The position numbers and the translations under genes are program-made. Below are positions 49,360 to 57,803 of a stretch of 63,133 nt of DNA, piece after piece (the stretch's first letter is position 1; every line of letters begins with the position of its first letter). The DNA comes from Thermoguttaceae bacterium (lineage in GTDB: Bacteria > Planctomycetota > Planctomycetia > Pirellulales > Thermoguttaceae): positions 1-63,133 of the forward strand of contig JAFZAL010000019.1 of NCBI GenBank assembly GCA_017557195.1. The letters run 5' to 3'. The notes beneath the pieces were generated by a model that searched no databases, had not been told where the DNA came from, and was given only the letters and a program-made list of their open reading frames with translations.

Positions 49360-50283
49360 TTAAATAATCCTGTCGCCCCAGAACTTCACTGAGACGTCCT
49401 GACAACCAGCCTCTTTAGCCCAGACGAGCCGCGGGCGGATGAGCCGTTCGTCGAGCCGCGATGGCGTTTTTCCCCGTTGGTGGGCGAGTTCCCATAGATG
49501 ACCGAATACGATGCGCTTGGCGTTGACCTTCTCTACAGCCTTGCGGACGTCGATGCCGCAGCCGGGGAAGAACAGCCAGAGGTCAGGACGTCCCCAGACG
49601 GTGTTCAGCTTCGGCTCCGTACCTTTACCGCTGTCGCCTGTATGGTACAGGATGAAGTCGCCGATTTTGATCTCAAACGCCGTCGTGAAGTCGATCAGGG
49701 TTGGGCTATGGTCGATGAGCGAGGTGCGAATTTCCACGTCTTTGAACTTGAACGTTTTCACGCCGCGTATATAACCGCTTTCCTTCGCGCCTTTGTTCGC
49801 AAGGAAGTTGGACACGATCGTCTTTCCCGCGCCGTCCATTGCCGTGAAGAATTCCCGCCGTCTGTGGTCGCCGTGGTTGTGGGTGATGAGCGCGAAGTCG
49901 AGCAGCGGGACGAACTCCACATCCCGACGGTGAACGAGGTCGATGGAGAACAGCGATTCGCGCGTTTTGACGATGTAACCCATATTGTACACACTCCAGA
50001 CGGCAGGCGCAGCGCCTGTTACGACCGTCTCTTTTGCCTCTCGGAAAACCTTATCGAACGCCGCCTCCAGTTTCTCCAGCGACGCCAGCCCCCGCGTATT
50101 GCCGTCTTGTAGATACGCTTTGTATACCTCTGGCGCAACGAGTTCCGTCTCGCGATTCCATACGGCAATCGCGTCCTCGGGCGCGGCGACAGTCGTTCCC
50201 TCGCCGTACGCATTATTCTTCCAAAAGACGGACGACGTCAACGCCGCCGCGCCAATCGAACTGATAAATTCACGTCTGTTCAT
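49360..50283 (-). CDS. Tat-exported metallo-beta-lactamase fold hydrolase
   Basis: I start at the ATG with complement 50281-50283 because AAGGA stands upstream and the protein then begins MNRREFISSIGAAAL, a twin-arginine signal. The longer frame to 50349 adds a tail overlapping the promoter. The 307-residue protein carries the metal motif HNHGDH near residue 150, followed by a second histidine and the acidic DSG and FGH motifs of the metallo-beta-lactamase fold (UlaG/lactonase-like). It is thus folded with cofactor in the cytoplasm and exported. It is the first gene of a four-gene operon; the substrate is unknown. Confidence 0.83.
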   Translation of the reverse strand: MNRREFISSIGAAALTSSVFWKNNAYGEGTTVAAPEDAIAVWNRETELVAPEVYKAYLQDGNTRGLASLEKLEAAFDKVFREAKETVVTGAAPAVWSVYNMGYIVKTRESLFSIDLVHRRDVEFVPLLDFALITHNHGDHRRREFFTAMDGAGKTIVSNFLANKGAKESGYIRGVKTFKFKDVEIRTSLIDHSPTLIDFTTAFEIKIGDFILYHTGDSGKGTEPKLNTVWGRPDLWLFFPGCGIDVRKAVEKVNAKRIVFGHLWELAHQRGKTPSRLDERLIRPRLVWAKEAGCQDVSVKFWGDRII

Positions 50284-50337
50284 ATTGTTTTTCCTTCGCT
50301 CTCGGTTTTTCAAGTTTCCTCTGGTAACCGTATTTGA

Positions 50338-50366
50338 ATTATACCGCAAGCAAGACGATTTGTCAA
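50338..50366 (-). promoter_or_regulatory. Consensus sigma-70 promoter of the minus-strand operon
   Basis: On the minus strand TTGACA (complement of 50361-50366) and TATAAT (complement of 50338-50343) are exactly 17 bases apart, a full consensus match. It lies 55 bases upstream of the Tat-signal protein. Confidence 0.8.
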
Positions 50367-50424
50367 TTCAGCGTTACCGATATTTTCAAATAAAAGACGA
50401 GTTATAATTCTTTTGTCTCCTGTA

Positions 50425-50453
50425 TTGCTTTTTGATTTGCAATCGTTTATAAT
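50425..50453 (+). promoter_or_regulatory. Sigma-70 promoter of the secreted toroid protein
   Basis: TTGCTT (50425-50430) and TATAAT (50448-50453) are exactly 17 bases apart, 76 bases upstream of the start codon. Confidence 0.65.
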
Positions 50454-50529
50454 CTTATTAGTTGGAAACGCAAGGATTGTCAGTTTCCAGGTTTGTCCCG
50501 CCTAAACAATACGAAAGAAGAGGTTTGAA

Positions 50530-53079
50530 ATGCTAAAACGAATCTGTGCTGTTGCGCTGGCGCTGATTGGCGCGGCGTTCTGGACGTCTGCTATTAACGC
50601 AGAAGAAGCGGCTCCGGAGCCGTTGATGGAGTTGGTCGGTTCCCTGACCGGGTCTGAACTGAAAGCTGTTGGTCACGCTCTGCACAGCAGCGAGCTGAGC
50701 TTGAACGAGTCGTCTTTGCATGTCGAGAGTACGGGATCGGATCCGTATTGTCACTTTACCAAAGGGTTTCCCGCCGGGAAGTACCGGATGGTAATCCATT
50801 TCAATCAGAATATTGACTCCGTCGGGAAATGGGAGCTGTTCTGGGCAACGGCTCAATACGGATACCATTCCGGCGCGTCCGCCCGAAGCGGCGACCCCAG
50901 CATGGTCGGCGGCGCTCCGCAGGTTTATATTGACTTCGACGCCCACTCGGAAGTTAAGACGTTTCGTCTGGATCCGCCGGATCGGCTTGGCGATTGGGAT
51001 ATTTCCAAAATCGAGCTGTTCAGACGAACGGACAACCCGATTGTCATGGCAGAGAAAAAATCGTTTACCGACAAGGCGCAATTCATTCTGGAAAACAAGT
51101 CGGACGCGTCTGTTACAGCCGTCGTTTCTTCCTCGACCAACCAGACCAAGTCTACGGAAACATTCGCACCCGGCGAAAAGAAAACGTTCGTCGTGCCCGG
51201 TACGGGAATGTATTATCAGGTTCTGACGCTGACGGTCGAAACGGCGGGCGGATTCAAACCGTATACGATTCCCGGCTGTTCGATTGACTTAAACGTCAAC
51301 GCGGACGGCTGGAAAGAGCTTGCAACGTTGCAGGGCGTCTGGAAGTTCGCGCCGGAATCCAAAGGAAACGTCGCGGCGTTTTTCAAAACGAGAGAGTCAA
51401 CTCCCTGCGCCGTCTTGATTTCTTCCGCGCCACTGACGTCGGACAAAGTCCAGATGAAAGTTGACGGCGCTGCGCTGACGTTGACCCCAGCTGCCGATTC
51501 AACACTGCTTCCAGACGTTACGCTTTTTGTCATGGGAGAAATGACCAACGCGTCGTTCCCGGGCATTGAGATGTTGGAAAAGGGCGAGCAGAGTTCGTCC
51601 AAGCGGTCTGTCGAAACGCCGAAGTATTACCGCGTTCGACCGCCCAAGGACTGGGTAACGCAGACGACGATGTTGATTATTACCGATCGCTGCCGGGCGT
51701 CGATGCGCTGGAACGACGCGGAACGTCAGCCGGAATTTGCTGTGCCAGATTTCGTCGGCGGGACAGAGGCTGGCGGACGCATGGGACTGTATAATGACCC
51801 GACCGGGTCGGGATACATCTCAATTGTGATTGACTCAACCGACTGGGTGGAAGCCATTCTGCAAGACGTCAAAGCCGTCTACGGGGATTTGCCGGACGTT
51901 CCCGTCCCGCCGCGATCGGCGGAACAACAAGCGGAATTCTGTCGTGAGGCGTTCCAGACAAAACTGCGAAACGAAAACGGCTGGGGGCACTGCGTCGAAC
52001 CGCGCTGGGGTCGCGCCTGGTTTGCCGACCTGGCGTCGTGCGACTGGCGGTTAGCGAAAGGCGAAGTTGACTACGCCGACAAACCGTTTGGTCCCGGCGG
52101 CGGGCATGTAACCAACCCGTCCATCTTCTTTGTAACAGGACAGGCGCAGCGATACCTCGATCTGTACGGCCCCGGCGTCCGGAATCTGGTCAACAAAGCC
52201 AAAGAGAACCCGGCGTTCCCGTACTACGGTCCGTACGACAGAACGCATTGGGAACACGAAGCGCTGGGATTGATCGCCCGCAACGCCGCAACAGTTTTGG
52301 AATTCGCCTATACAACGGGCGACAAAGCCGCCTTGGACGCGGGGCTTGCGATGCTGGAAAAAGCAAAGCGGTTTACCGTGCCTCGCGGGGCGCAGACGTG
52401 GGAAATGCCGCTTCATACGCCTGACCCGCTTGCTGCCGCGTACGCGATTAAAGCCTTTGTCCGCGCCTACGAACTGACGGGCAACAAAGAGTATCTCGCT
52501 CACGCCAGAAAATGGGCGATTATCGGGATTCCGTACGTCTATTTGCGACCGGTGGGAAACGCAGAGAAGTCTCAGATGGCGGGCAGCCTTTACGCGACCA
52601 TCGGCGTCTACGGCGCGACGAATTGGAACGAGCCGTTTTGGATTGGGCGTCCGGTACAGTGGATCGGGACGGTTTACGCCTACGATTTGCTGTTCCTTGC
52701 CCCGTACGACAACTCGGTCGACTGGAAGAAGCTCTCGAGAGGAATTCTCGTTTCCGCTCAGTATCAGCAGTACCCGGACGGCGAGTTCAAGGGAACGCTG
52801 CCGGACTCGATTATTCCTCGTCTGGAACACCGATATCAGTGGAACATCAACCCGTCGGCGCTGATGTATATTCAATGGAAGCTCGATGGGGTTCAGGAAA
52901 ACCTGACGGCAATCGCCAACGCAAAATACCGCGTCGCCAGCCCGTTTGCCATGACGTTTGTCAACGAGAACGAAGTCCGCTTTGACGTCCCAAGCTGGAT
53001 GACCGGCAAACCGTTCCAGGCGCTTGTCAACGGACAGGTTCGCAACGTCGTCGGGGGCGAGAATTTGAAGCTGGAATAG
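50530..53079 (+). CDS. Secreted protein with alpha/alpha-toroid domain, possible carbohydrate-active enzyme
   Basis: The 849-residue protein has a signal peptide (MLKRICAVALALIGAAFWTS, cleavage near INAEEA). Residues about 40-160 look like a carbohydrate-binding-type beta-sandwich (YRMVIHFNQN, WELFWATAQYG), followed by a middle beta-rich region. From about residue 480 there is an alpha-helical domain with repeated Trp/Tyr-rich hairpins (GWGHCVEPRWGRAWF, YDRTHWEHEALGLIARNAATV), suggesting a six-hairpin alpha/alpha toroid as in several glycoside hydrolase and polysaccharide lyase families. I do not recognise an exact family, so the catalytic residues are not named. It stands alone behind its own promoter. 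Confidence 0.6.
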   Translation: MLKRICAVALALIGAAFWTSAINAEEAAPEPLMELVGSLTGSELKAVGHALHSSELSLNESSLHVESTGSDPYCHFTKGFPAGKYRMVIHFNQNIDSVGKWELFWATAQYGYHSGASARSGDPSMVGGAPQVYIDFDAHSEVKTFRLDPPDRLGDWDISKIELFRRTDNPIVMAEKKSFTDKAQFILENKSDASVTAVVSSSTNQTKSTETFAPGEKKTFVVPGTGMYYQVLTLTVETAGGFKPYTIPGCSIDLNVNADGWKELATLQGVWKFAPESKGNVAAFFKTRESTPCAVLISSAPLTSDKVQMKVDGAALTLTPAADSTLLPDVTLFVMGEMTNASFPGIEMLEKGEQSSSKRSVETPKYYRVRPPKDWVTQTTMLIITDRCRASMRWNDAERQPEFAVPDFVGGTEAGGRMGLYNDPTGSGYISIVIDSTDWVEAILQDVKAVYGDLPDVPVPPRSAEQQAEFCREAFQTKLRNENGWGHCVEPRWGRAWFADLASCDWRLAKGEVDYADKPFGPGGGHVTNPSIFFVTGQAQRYLDLYGPGVRNLVNKAKENPAFPYYGPYDRTHWEHEALGLIARNAATVLEFAYTTGDKAALDAGLAMLEKAKRFTVPRGAQTWEMPLHTPDPLAAAYAIKAFVRAYELTGNKEYLAHARKWAIIGIPYVYLRPVGNAEKSQMAGSLYATIGVYGATNWNEPFWIGRPVQWIGTVYAYDLLFLAPYDNSVDWKKLSRGILVSAQYQQYPDGEFKGTLPDSIIPRLEHRYQWNINPSALMYIQWKLDGVQENLTAIANAKYRVASPFAMTFVNENEVRFDVPSWMTGKPFQALVNGQVRNVVGGENLKLE

Positions 53080-53113
53080 GCGGCGAGCGGCGTCTGACCG
53101 TTAAAGCCCCTAG

Positions 53114-53141
53114 TTGACAGAAATCTTTTGTAAGGCATAAT
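53114..53141 (+). promoter_or_regulatory. Sigma-70 promoter of the SET-domain gene
   Basis: TTGACA (53114-53119) and CATAAT (53136-53141) are 16 bases apart. The transcript would contain the inverted heptamer arrays at 53151-53225 in its leader. Confidence 0.6.
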
Positions 53142-53150
53142 ATATAGAAA

Positions 53151-53225
53151 GGCAGTAGGCAAGAGGCAAGAGGCAGTAGTACGCAAGCGCCCCCAAAAAC
53201 TACTGCCTATTGCCTATTGCCTCTT
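53151..53225. repeat. Facing 7-bp repeat arrays forming a long stem-loop
   Basis: A GGCAGTA/GGCAAGA-type heptamer array at 53151-53180 is followed by its inverse (TACTGCC/TATTGCC) at 53199-53225. The two arms can pair over about 25 positions with few mismatches. The core between them, with the right arm, matches the element at 61861-61908 in reverse orientation. It lies in the leader of the SET gene. Confidence 0.8.
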
Positions 53226-53266
53226 AACTAACTACGCTCATTTTATAAGTTAAATCATAGACCACT

Positions 53267-53815
53267 ATGGCTGAATGCGTTTATCCGCTGGAAATTGAAA
53301 ACCTGGAACTGGACACGATTAAACTCGGCGACACGCCGTACGGCAAGGGCGTTTTTGCGTCCAAAAAGATCAAAGGCGGTATGCCGGTCGGGAAAATCGA
53401 GGGCGAGTTCCACCCTGATAAAAAGTACGATTCCGAATACTGTATGTCGTTTAACGACGGGGCTTTAGAACCGGAAGAGCCGTATCGGTTCGTCAACCAT
53501 TCCTGCGAGCCGAACTGCGAGCTTGTCGAGCTGGTCGTGGCGGATCAGAACTCCGGCAAGGTCTTTCACGAACTCTGGATTTACGCTCTGACCGACATTA
53601 AACGCGGCGAACAGCTGACTCTGGACTACGCCTGGCCGTATACGGACGCAATTGAATGTCAGTGCGGGTCGCCCAACTGCCGCGGCTGGATTGTCGCTGC
53701 CGACGAGGTCGAGAAAGTCGTCGCGAAGAAAGGACTCGGTTCGCGGGCGACGAGTTGCGAGTTGCGAGTAGCGAGAAAGAACCCACGGCAAAGAAAACTC
53801 GTAAAAAGGCGGTGA
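53267..53815 (+). CDS. SET-domain protein lysine methyltransferase
   Basis: The 182-residue protein has a compact SET domain: TPYGKGVFASKKI (AdoMet-binding start), RFVNHSCEPNC (catalytic-site NHSCxPN), LTLDYAW and the post-SET zinc-binding group CQCGSPNCRGW. SET proteins methylate lysine side chains; bacterial examples, such as the chlamydial one, act on histone-like proteins. The domain ends near residue 150. The last 30 residues are encoded across a 7-bp repeat (53752-53775), after which the frame meets TGA while a lysine-rich tail stays open in the -1 frame. The present frame therefore gives a truncated form, or the tail is reached by slippage. Confidence 0.85.
   Translation: MAECVYPLEIENLELDTIKLGDTPYGKGVFASKKIKGGMPVGKIEGEFHPDKKYDSEYCMSFNDGALEPEEPYRFVNHSCEPNCELVELVVADQNSGKVFHELWIYALTDIKRGEQLTLDYAWPYTDAIECQCGSPNCRGWIVAADEVEKVVAKKGLGSRATSCELRVARKNPRQRKLVKRR
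53752..53775 (+). repeat. Heptamer array (GAGTTGC) at the SET/tail junction
   Basis: Three units (GAGTTGC, GAGTTGC, GAGTAGC) plus GAG stand at the exact place where the SET frame and the lysine-rich frame exchange. One added unit, or two lost, would join the two frames without any stop codon. Confidence 0.85.
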
Positions 53816-54006
53816 AAAAGGCAACAGTTAAAAAGGCGACAGTAAAAAAGACCGCTGCAAAGAAGACAGTAGTGAAGAAAACAGAATCCGCTCCCGTCAA
53901 AAAGACGGCTAAAAAGGCGGTGAAGAAAGCGACCGTAAAAAAGACAACCGTAAAAAAGACTGCTGCTAAAAAGACGACAGCAAAGAAAGCAGTTAAGAAG
54001 AAATAA
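53773..54006 (+). other. Lysine-rich histone-H1-like tail in the -1 frame
   Basis: From 53773 the frame offset by -1 from the SET frame reads EKEPTAKKTRKKAVKK and continues with about 70 residues of KKATVKK, KKTAAKK and KKTVVKK repeats to a TAA at 54004-54006. This composition is that of the C-terminal domain of histone H1 and of bacterial H1-like proteins. It has no convincing start of its own: the ATG at 53656 in this frame lies inside the SET domain. A possible -1 slippery site A_AAA_AGG is found at the overlap near 53804-53811, just before the SET stop. Confidence 0.75.
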
Positions 54007-54110
54007 AAGGCAGTAGGCAATAGGCAGTAGTTTACGGGGGGCGGGTATTACCCGCCAAAAAACAAACAGTCTTTGATTTTCGCGGACAATGTCCGCTCCC
54101 CAGAAACAAC
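54007..54110. repeat. Heptamer array and two small palindromes between SET region and nifJ
   Basis: The GGCAGTA/GGCAATA array at 54009-54030 is followed by two palindromes. One is GGCGGGT-ATT-ACCCGCC (54040-54056). The other is GCGGAC-AAT-GTCCGC (54082-54096); the same 6-bp stem occurs again at 62007-62021. They look like small REP-type elements. Confidence 0.7.
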
Positions 54111-54157
54111 TCCTCACTCCTAATTCCTAACTCAAATATCCCTCCCTGAAAACGAAA

Positions 54158-57100
54158 ATGCAAGACAAACAATATGCAACCATGGACGGCAACGAAGCGT
54201 GCGCTTACGTTGCCTATGCTTTTACTGAAGTAGCGGCGATTTATCCCATTACGCCGTCGTCGCCAATGGCGGGCAAGACAGACGCCTGGTCTGCCAAAGG
54301 GCGACAGAACCTCTTTGGTCAAACGGTTTCTCTGGTAGAAATGGAGTCCGAAGCCGGGGCGATCGGCGCGATTCACGGCTCGCTGGAAACGGGCGCGCTG
54401 TCAACCAGCTTTACGTCGTCGCAGGGCTTGCTGCTGATGATTCCCGTCATGCACCGAATCGCCGGCGAACGGCTGCCGGGCGTACTGCACGTGGCGTCAC
54501 GAACGGTGGGAACGCACGCGCTGTCGATTTTCGGCGACCATTCAGACGTTATGAACTGCCGTCAGACCGGGTTTGCGATGCTGTCGACGGCGTCCGCTCA
54601 GGAAATCATGGACTTGGCGCCGGTCGCTCATCTGGCTGCAATTAAGGGGCGAATTCCGTTCATGCACTTCTTCGACGGGTTCCGAACGTCGCACGAAATG
54701 AGCAAGGTGGAACTGGTCGACTACTCGCAATGGGCGCCGTTTATCGACGAAGAAGCTATTGAAGCGTTCCGCGCTCAGGCGCTTAATCCGGAACATCCCC
54801 GTCTTCGGGCGACGGTTCAAAACGGAGACGTTTACTTCCAGGTTCGCGAGGCGAACAACCCGTTCTACGCGGCTCTGCCGGGCATTGTCGATTCCTACAT
54901 GGAAGACATGGCGAAAATCACCGGGCGACGATACCATCTGTTTGACTACTACGGCGCGCCGGACGCTGACCGCGTGGTGGTTGCCATGGGGTCTGTTTCC
55001 GGCGTTATCAAGGAAATTGTCGACTATCTCAACGGGAAAGGCGAGAAAGTCGGCTTCGTTCAGGTGCATCTGTACAGACCGTTCAGCGCGGAGCATTTCC
55101 TGCAGGCTCTGCCGAAAAGCGTCGAAAAGATCGCTGTTTTGGATCGATGCAAAGAAATGGGCGCGACGGGCGAACCGCTGTACCTTGATGTTTGCGCGGC
55201 GTTGAGATTAGGGAATAGGGAATTAAACCGCGATGCGGTTTTACCGGGGGCTTACGCACCCCGGCTCGCCCTCGTTGGCGGGCGCTATGGTCTATCCAGC
55301 AAAGACGTCGATCCGGCGCAAATCAAGGCGGTGTTCGACAATCTCAAGCTGGACCAGCCGAAAAACAGCTTTACGATTGGAATTACGGACGATGTAACAG
55401 GACTGTCGCTGCCAATGGACGAGCCGATTTATCCGGACGACGAGAATCTCGTTTCCTGCAAATTCTGGGGATTGGGGTCAGACGGAACCGTCGGCGCGAA
55501 CAAGAGTTCCGTCGAGATTATCAACGCTCATACTTCCAAGTTCGCGCAGGCGTATTTTGAATACGACGCGAAAAAGTCGTACGGCGTTACAAAGTCGCAC
55601 CTGCGATTCGGCGACAAGCCGATTCGGTCGTCGTACTACGTCAAATGCGCGGACTTCATCGGATGTCACAACGAGACGTACCTCAAACAGTACGACGTCG
55701 TCGGGGAGCTCAAGCAGGGCGGAACGCTGCTGCTCAATACGTCTTGGACGCCGGAAGAGCTGGAACGGGAACTCCCCGCTCGGGTTAAGCGGGTTTTGGC
55801 GCAGAAGCAGGCGAAACTCTATACAATCGACGGCGTTTCCATTGCCGGCAAGCTGGGGTTGGGAAACCATTACAATCTGGTATTGCAGTCCGCGTTCTTT
55901 ACGCTGGCGAAAATCATTCCGTCACAGGAGGCGGCAGTCTACATGAAAGAGCTTGCCAAACGGACCTATTTTGCCAAAGGCGAGGAAGTCGTCAACAAGA
56001 ATATTGCGGCAATCGACGAAGGCGCGGCGAATATAGTTGCCGTTCCGATTCCCGATTCCTGGCTGACGGCTCAAGACGAGGATGTAACAGTTGACGAATC
56101 TCGTCCCGCGGTTGTCCGGAATCTGGCTGACCCGATTAACCGTCAGAAGGGCGACGATTTACCTGTCAGCGCGTTCAAGGGTTATGAAGACGGCGTTATC
56201 GACATGGGCTTGACCGCCTACGAAAAGCGCGGCATCGCCGTTCAGGTTCCCGTCTGGGACTCGTCCAAGTGCCTGCAATGCAACCATTGCTCGTTGGTCT
56301 GCCCGCACGCGGTTATTCGTCCGTTCCTGCTTACAGAGGACGAGGCGAACAGCGCGCCGGAAGGGTTTGAGTCCATTCCCGTCAAGACGAAACCGGGATT
56401 GCGATATACGCTGCAAGTCAGTGGGGCGGACTGCACCGGCTGCGGCGCGTGCGTCAATGCGTGCCTGGCGAAAGACAAAGCGCTGTCGATGAAGCCGTAT
56501 CACGAAATCGGTCCGCGAACGGAGCAATGGAACTACGCTCTCAATCTGTCCGAAAAGGGCGACGTGTTCAACCCATGGACGATCAAAGGCAGTCAGTTCC
56601 GCCAGCCGTTGGTGGAATTCTCCGCTGCGTGCGCCGGGTGCGGCGAAACGCCTTACGCCAAGCTGTTGACTCAGCTTTTCGGCGACCGGGTATACTGGGC
56701 GAACGCGACCGGCTGCTCTCAGGCGTGGGGCAGCCCGATGCCGGGAATTCCGTATACAACCAACCGTTACGGACGCGGTCCCGCCTGGAGCAACTCTCTG
56801 TTTGAAAACAACGCGGAGTTCTCGCTCGGCATGGCTCTGTCCGTCAAAAAACAGCGCGAGATGCAGAAGATGACCGCGGAACAGATCCTCGAACTGGACG
56901 TTCCCGCTGACCTGAAATCCTCCATCGAGGCGTGGCTGGCAGCGTATAATGACTTTGAGCAGTCAAGAGTTACTGGCGACGCGTTGGTTTCACAATTAGA
57001 AAGCTGCGAAGCGAGTTGCGAGAAAGCGCAAGCGCTGGTCAAGAAGTTACTTCGTCACAAAGACCAGTTTGCCCGCAAAACGTTCTGGATGTTCGGCGGG

Positions 57101-57715
57101 GACGGCTGGGCGTACGACATCGGGTTTGGCGGGCTGGATCACGTCCTGGCAAGCGGCGAGAACCTCAACGTGTTTATTGTCGATACGGAAGTCTACTCCA
57201 ATACGGGCGGGCAGTCGTCCAAGGCAACGCCGATCGGCGCAGTCGCCCAGTTTGCCAGTTCCGGCAAGAAAAGCCCCAAAAAGGATTTGGGCGCCATCTT
57301 CATGACGTACGGAAACGTTTACGTGGCGCAGGTCGCGATGGGGGCTGACCCGAACCAGCTTATCAAGGCGATTAAAGAGGCGGAAGAATTCGACGGACCG
57401 TCAATTCTCATCGCGTACACGCCTTGCCAGGCGCACGGAATCAAGTGCGGAATGGGCAACACTCAGCTGGAAATGAAGCGCGCGGTCGAAGCCGGGTACT
57501 GGCGTCTGTATCGATACAACCCGACCAAAGAGAAGCCGTTCACGCTGGACTCCAAAGAACCGACGATGTCGTTTGACGAGTTCCTCGACGGGGAAACCCG
57601 GTACGCGTCGCTTAAGAGAACCTTCCCCGCCAACGCGGAAGAGTACTTTACCAAAGGCGCCGACCTCGCCAAAGAAAGCTATCAGAAGTACAAAAAGATG
57701 GAAGATAACCAGTAA
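54158..57715 (+). CDS. nifJ: Pyruvate:ferredoxin (flavodoxin) oxidoreductase
   Basis: The 1185-residue single-chain enzyme has all expected domains. The N-terminal pyrimidine-binding domain has ACAYVAYAFTEVAAIYPITP. Two [4Fe-4S] ferredoxin motifs follow, CLQCNHCSLVCPH and CTGCGACVNACLA (about 700-770). The C-terminal TPP domain has CAGCGETPYAKLL, ATGCSQAWGSPMP and GDGWAYDIGFGGLDH. It oxidises pyruvate to acetyl-CoA and CO2, reducing ferredoxin, in the cytoplasm of anaerobes. One oddity: residues about 350-372 (RLGNRELNRDAVLPGAYAPR) are encoded by a heptamer run plus a palindromic element also present in the giant protein gene. This lies between the usual LYLDVCAAL and GGRYGLSSKD segments. A terminator follows. 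Confidence 0.95.
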   Translation: MQDKQYATMDGNEACAYVAYAFTEVAAIYPITPSSPMAGKTDAWSAKGRQNLFGQTVSLVEMESEAGAIGAIHGSLETGALSTSFTSSQGLLLMIPVMHRIAGERLPGVLHVASRTVGTHALSIFGDHSDVMNCRQTGFAMLSTASAQEIMDLAPVAHLAAIKGRIPFMHFFDGFRTSHEMSKVELVDYSQWAPFIDEEAIEAFRAQALNPEHPRLRATVQNGDVYFQVREANNPFYAALPGIVDSYMEDMAKITGRRYHLFDYYGAPDADRVVVAMGSVSGVIKEIVDYLNGKGEKVGFVQVHLYRPFSAEHFLQALPKSVEKIAVLDRCKEMGATGEPLYLDVCAALRLGNRELNRDAVLPGAYAPRLALVGGRYGLSSKDVDPAQIKAVFDNLKLDQPKNSFTIGITDDVTGLSLPMDEPIYPDDENLVSCKFWGLGSDGTVGANKSSVEIINAHTSKFAQAYFEYDAKKSYGVTKSHLRFGDKPIRSSYYVKCADFIGCHNETYLKQYDVVGELKQGGTLLLNTSWTPEELERELPARVKRVLAQKQAKLYTIDGVSIAGKLGLGNHYNLVLQSAFFTLAKIIPSQEAAVYMKELAKRTYFAKGEEVVNKNIAAIDEGAANIVAVPIPDSWLTAQDEDVTVDESRPAVVRNLADPINRQKGDDLPVSAFKGYEDGVIDMGLTAYEKRGIAVQVPVWDSSKCLQCNHCSLVCPHAVIRPFLLTEDEANSAPEGFESIPVKTKPGLRYTLQVSGADCTGCGACVNACLAKDKALSMKPYHEIGPRTEQWNYALNLSEKGDVFNPWTIKGSQFRQPLVEFSAACAGCGETPYAKLLTQLFGDRVYWANATGCSQAWGSPMPGIPYTTNRYGRGPAWSNSLFENNAEFSLGMALSVKKQREMQKMTAEQILELDVPADLKSSIEAWLAAYNDFEQSRVTGDALVSQLESCEASCEKAQALVKKLLRHKDQFARKTFWMFGGDGWAYDIGFGGLDHVLASGENLNVFIVDTEVYSNTGGQSSKATPIGAVAQFASSGKKSPKKDLGAIFMTYGNVYVAQVAMGADPNQLIKAIKEAEEFDGPSILIAYTPCQAHGIKCGMGNTQLEMKRAVEAGYWRLYRYNPTKEKPFTLDSKEPTMSFDEFLDGETRYASLKRTFPANAEEYFTKGADLAKESYQKYKKMEDNQ
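55204..55275. repeat. Repeat-element insert inside nifJ
   Basis: GAGATTAGGGAATAGGGAATT (7-base period) is followed by a 32-bp palindromic element (55239-55270) identical to 19149-19180 read in reverse, then codons rejoin the conserved enzyme. The net effect on the protein is an insertion of roughly 17 residues, in frame. Confidence 0.8.
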
Positions 57716-57716
57716 C

Positions 57717-57786
57717 GGTTACAAAATAACGCTCCTAGCGGTTACAAAATAACGCTCCATGAATTAACATCCATGGAGCGTTTATT
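57717..57786 (+). terminator. Direct repeat and rho-independent terminator after nifJ
   Basis: GGTTACAAAATAACGCTCC occurs twice, about 22 bases apart. The second copy forms the left arm of the stem AACGCTCCATG (57751-57761) pairing with CATGGAGCGTT (57772-57782), followed by a T-rich tract. The convergent downstream gene may use it as well. Confidence 0.82.
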
Positions 57787-57803
57787 TTTAATAACGAATT
57801 ATC

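Noticed and set aside
48558-49367. 269-codon plus-strand frame
   Set aside because: It covers the flavodoxin-like gene, whose FMN motifs and ribosome site support the minus strand.
53656-53772. Start of an independent histone-like gene at the ATG at 53656
   Set aside because: This ATG and the next 39 codons lie in the SET domain region out of frame, with no homology or ribosome site. Only the part after 53773 looks like real protein.
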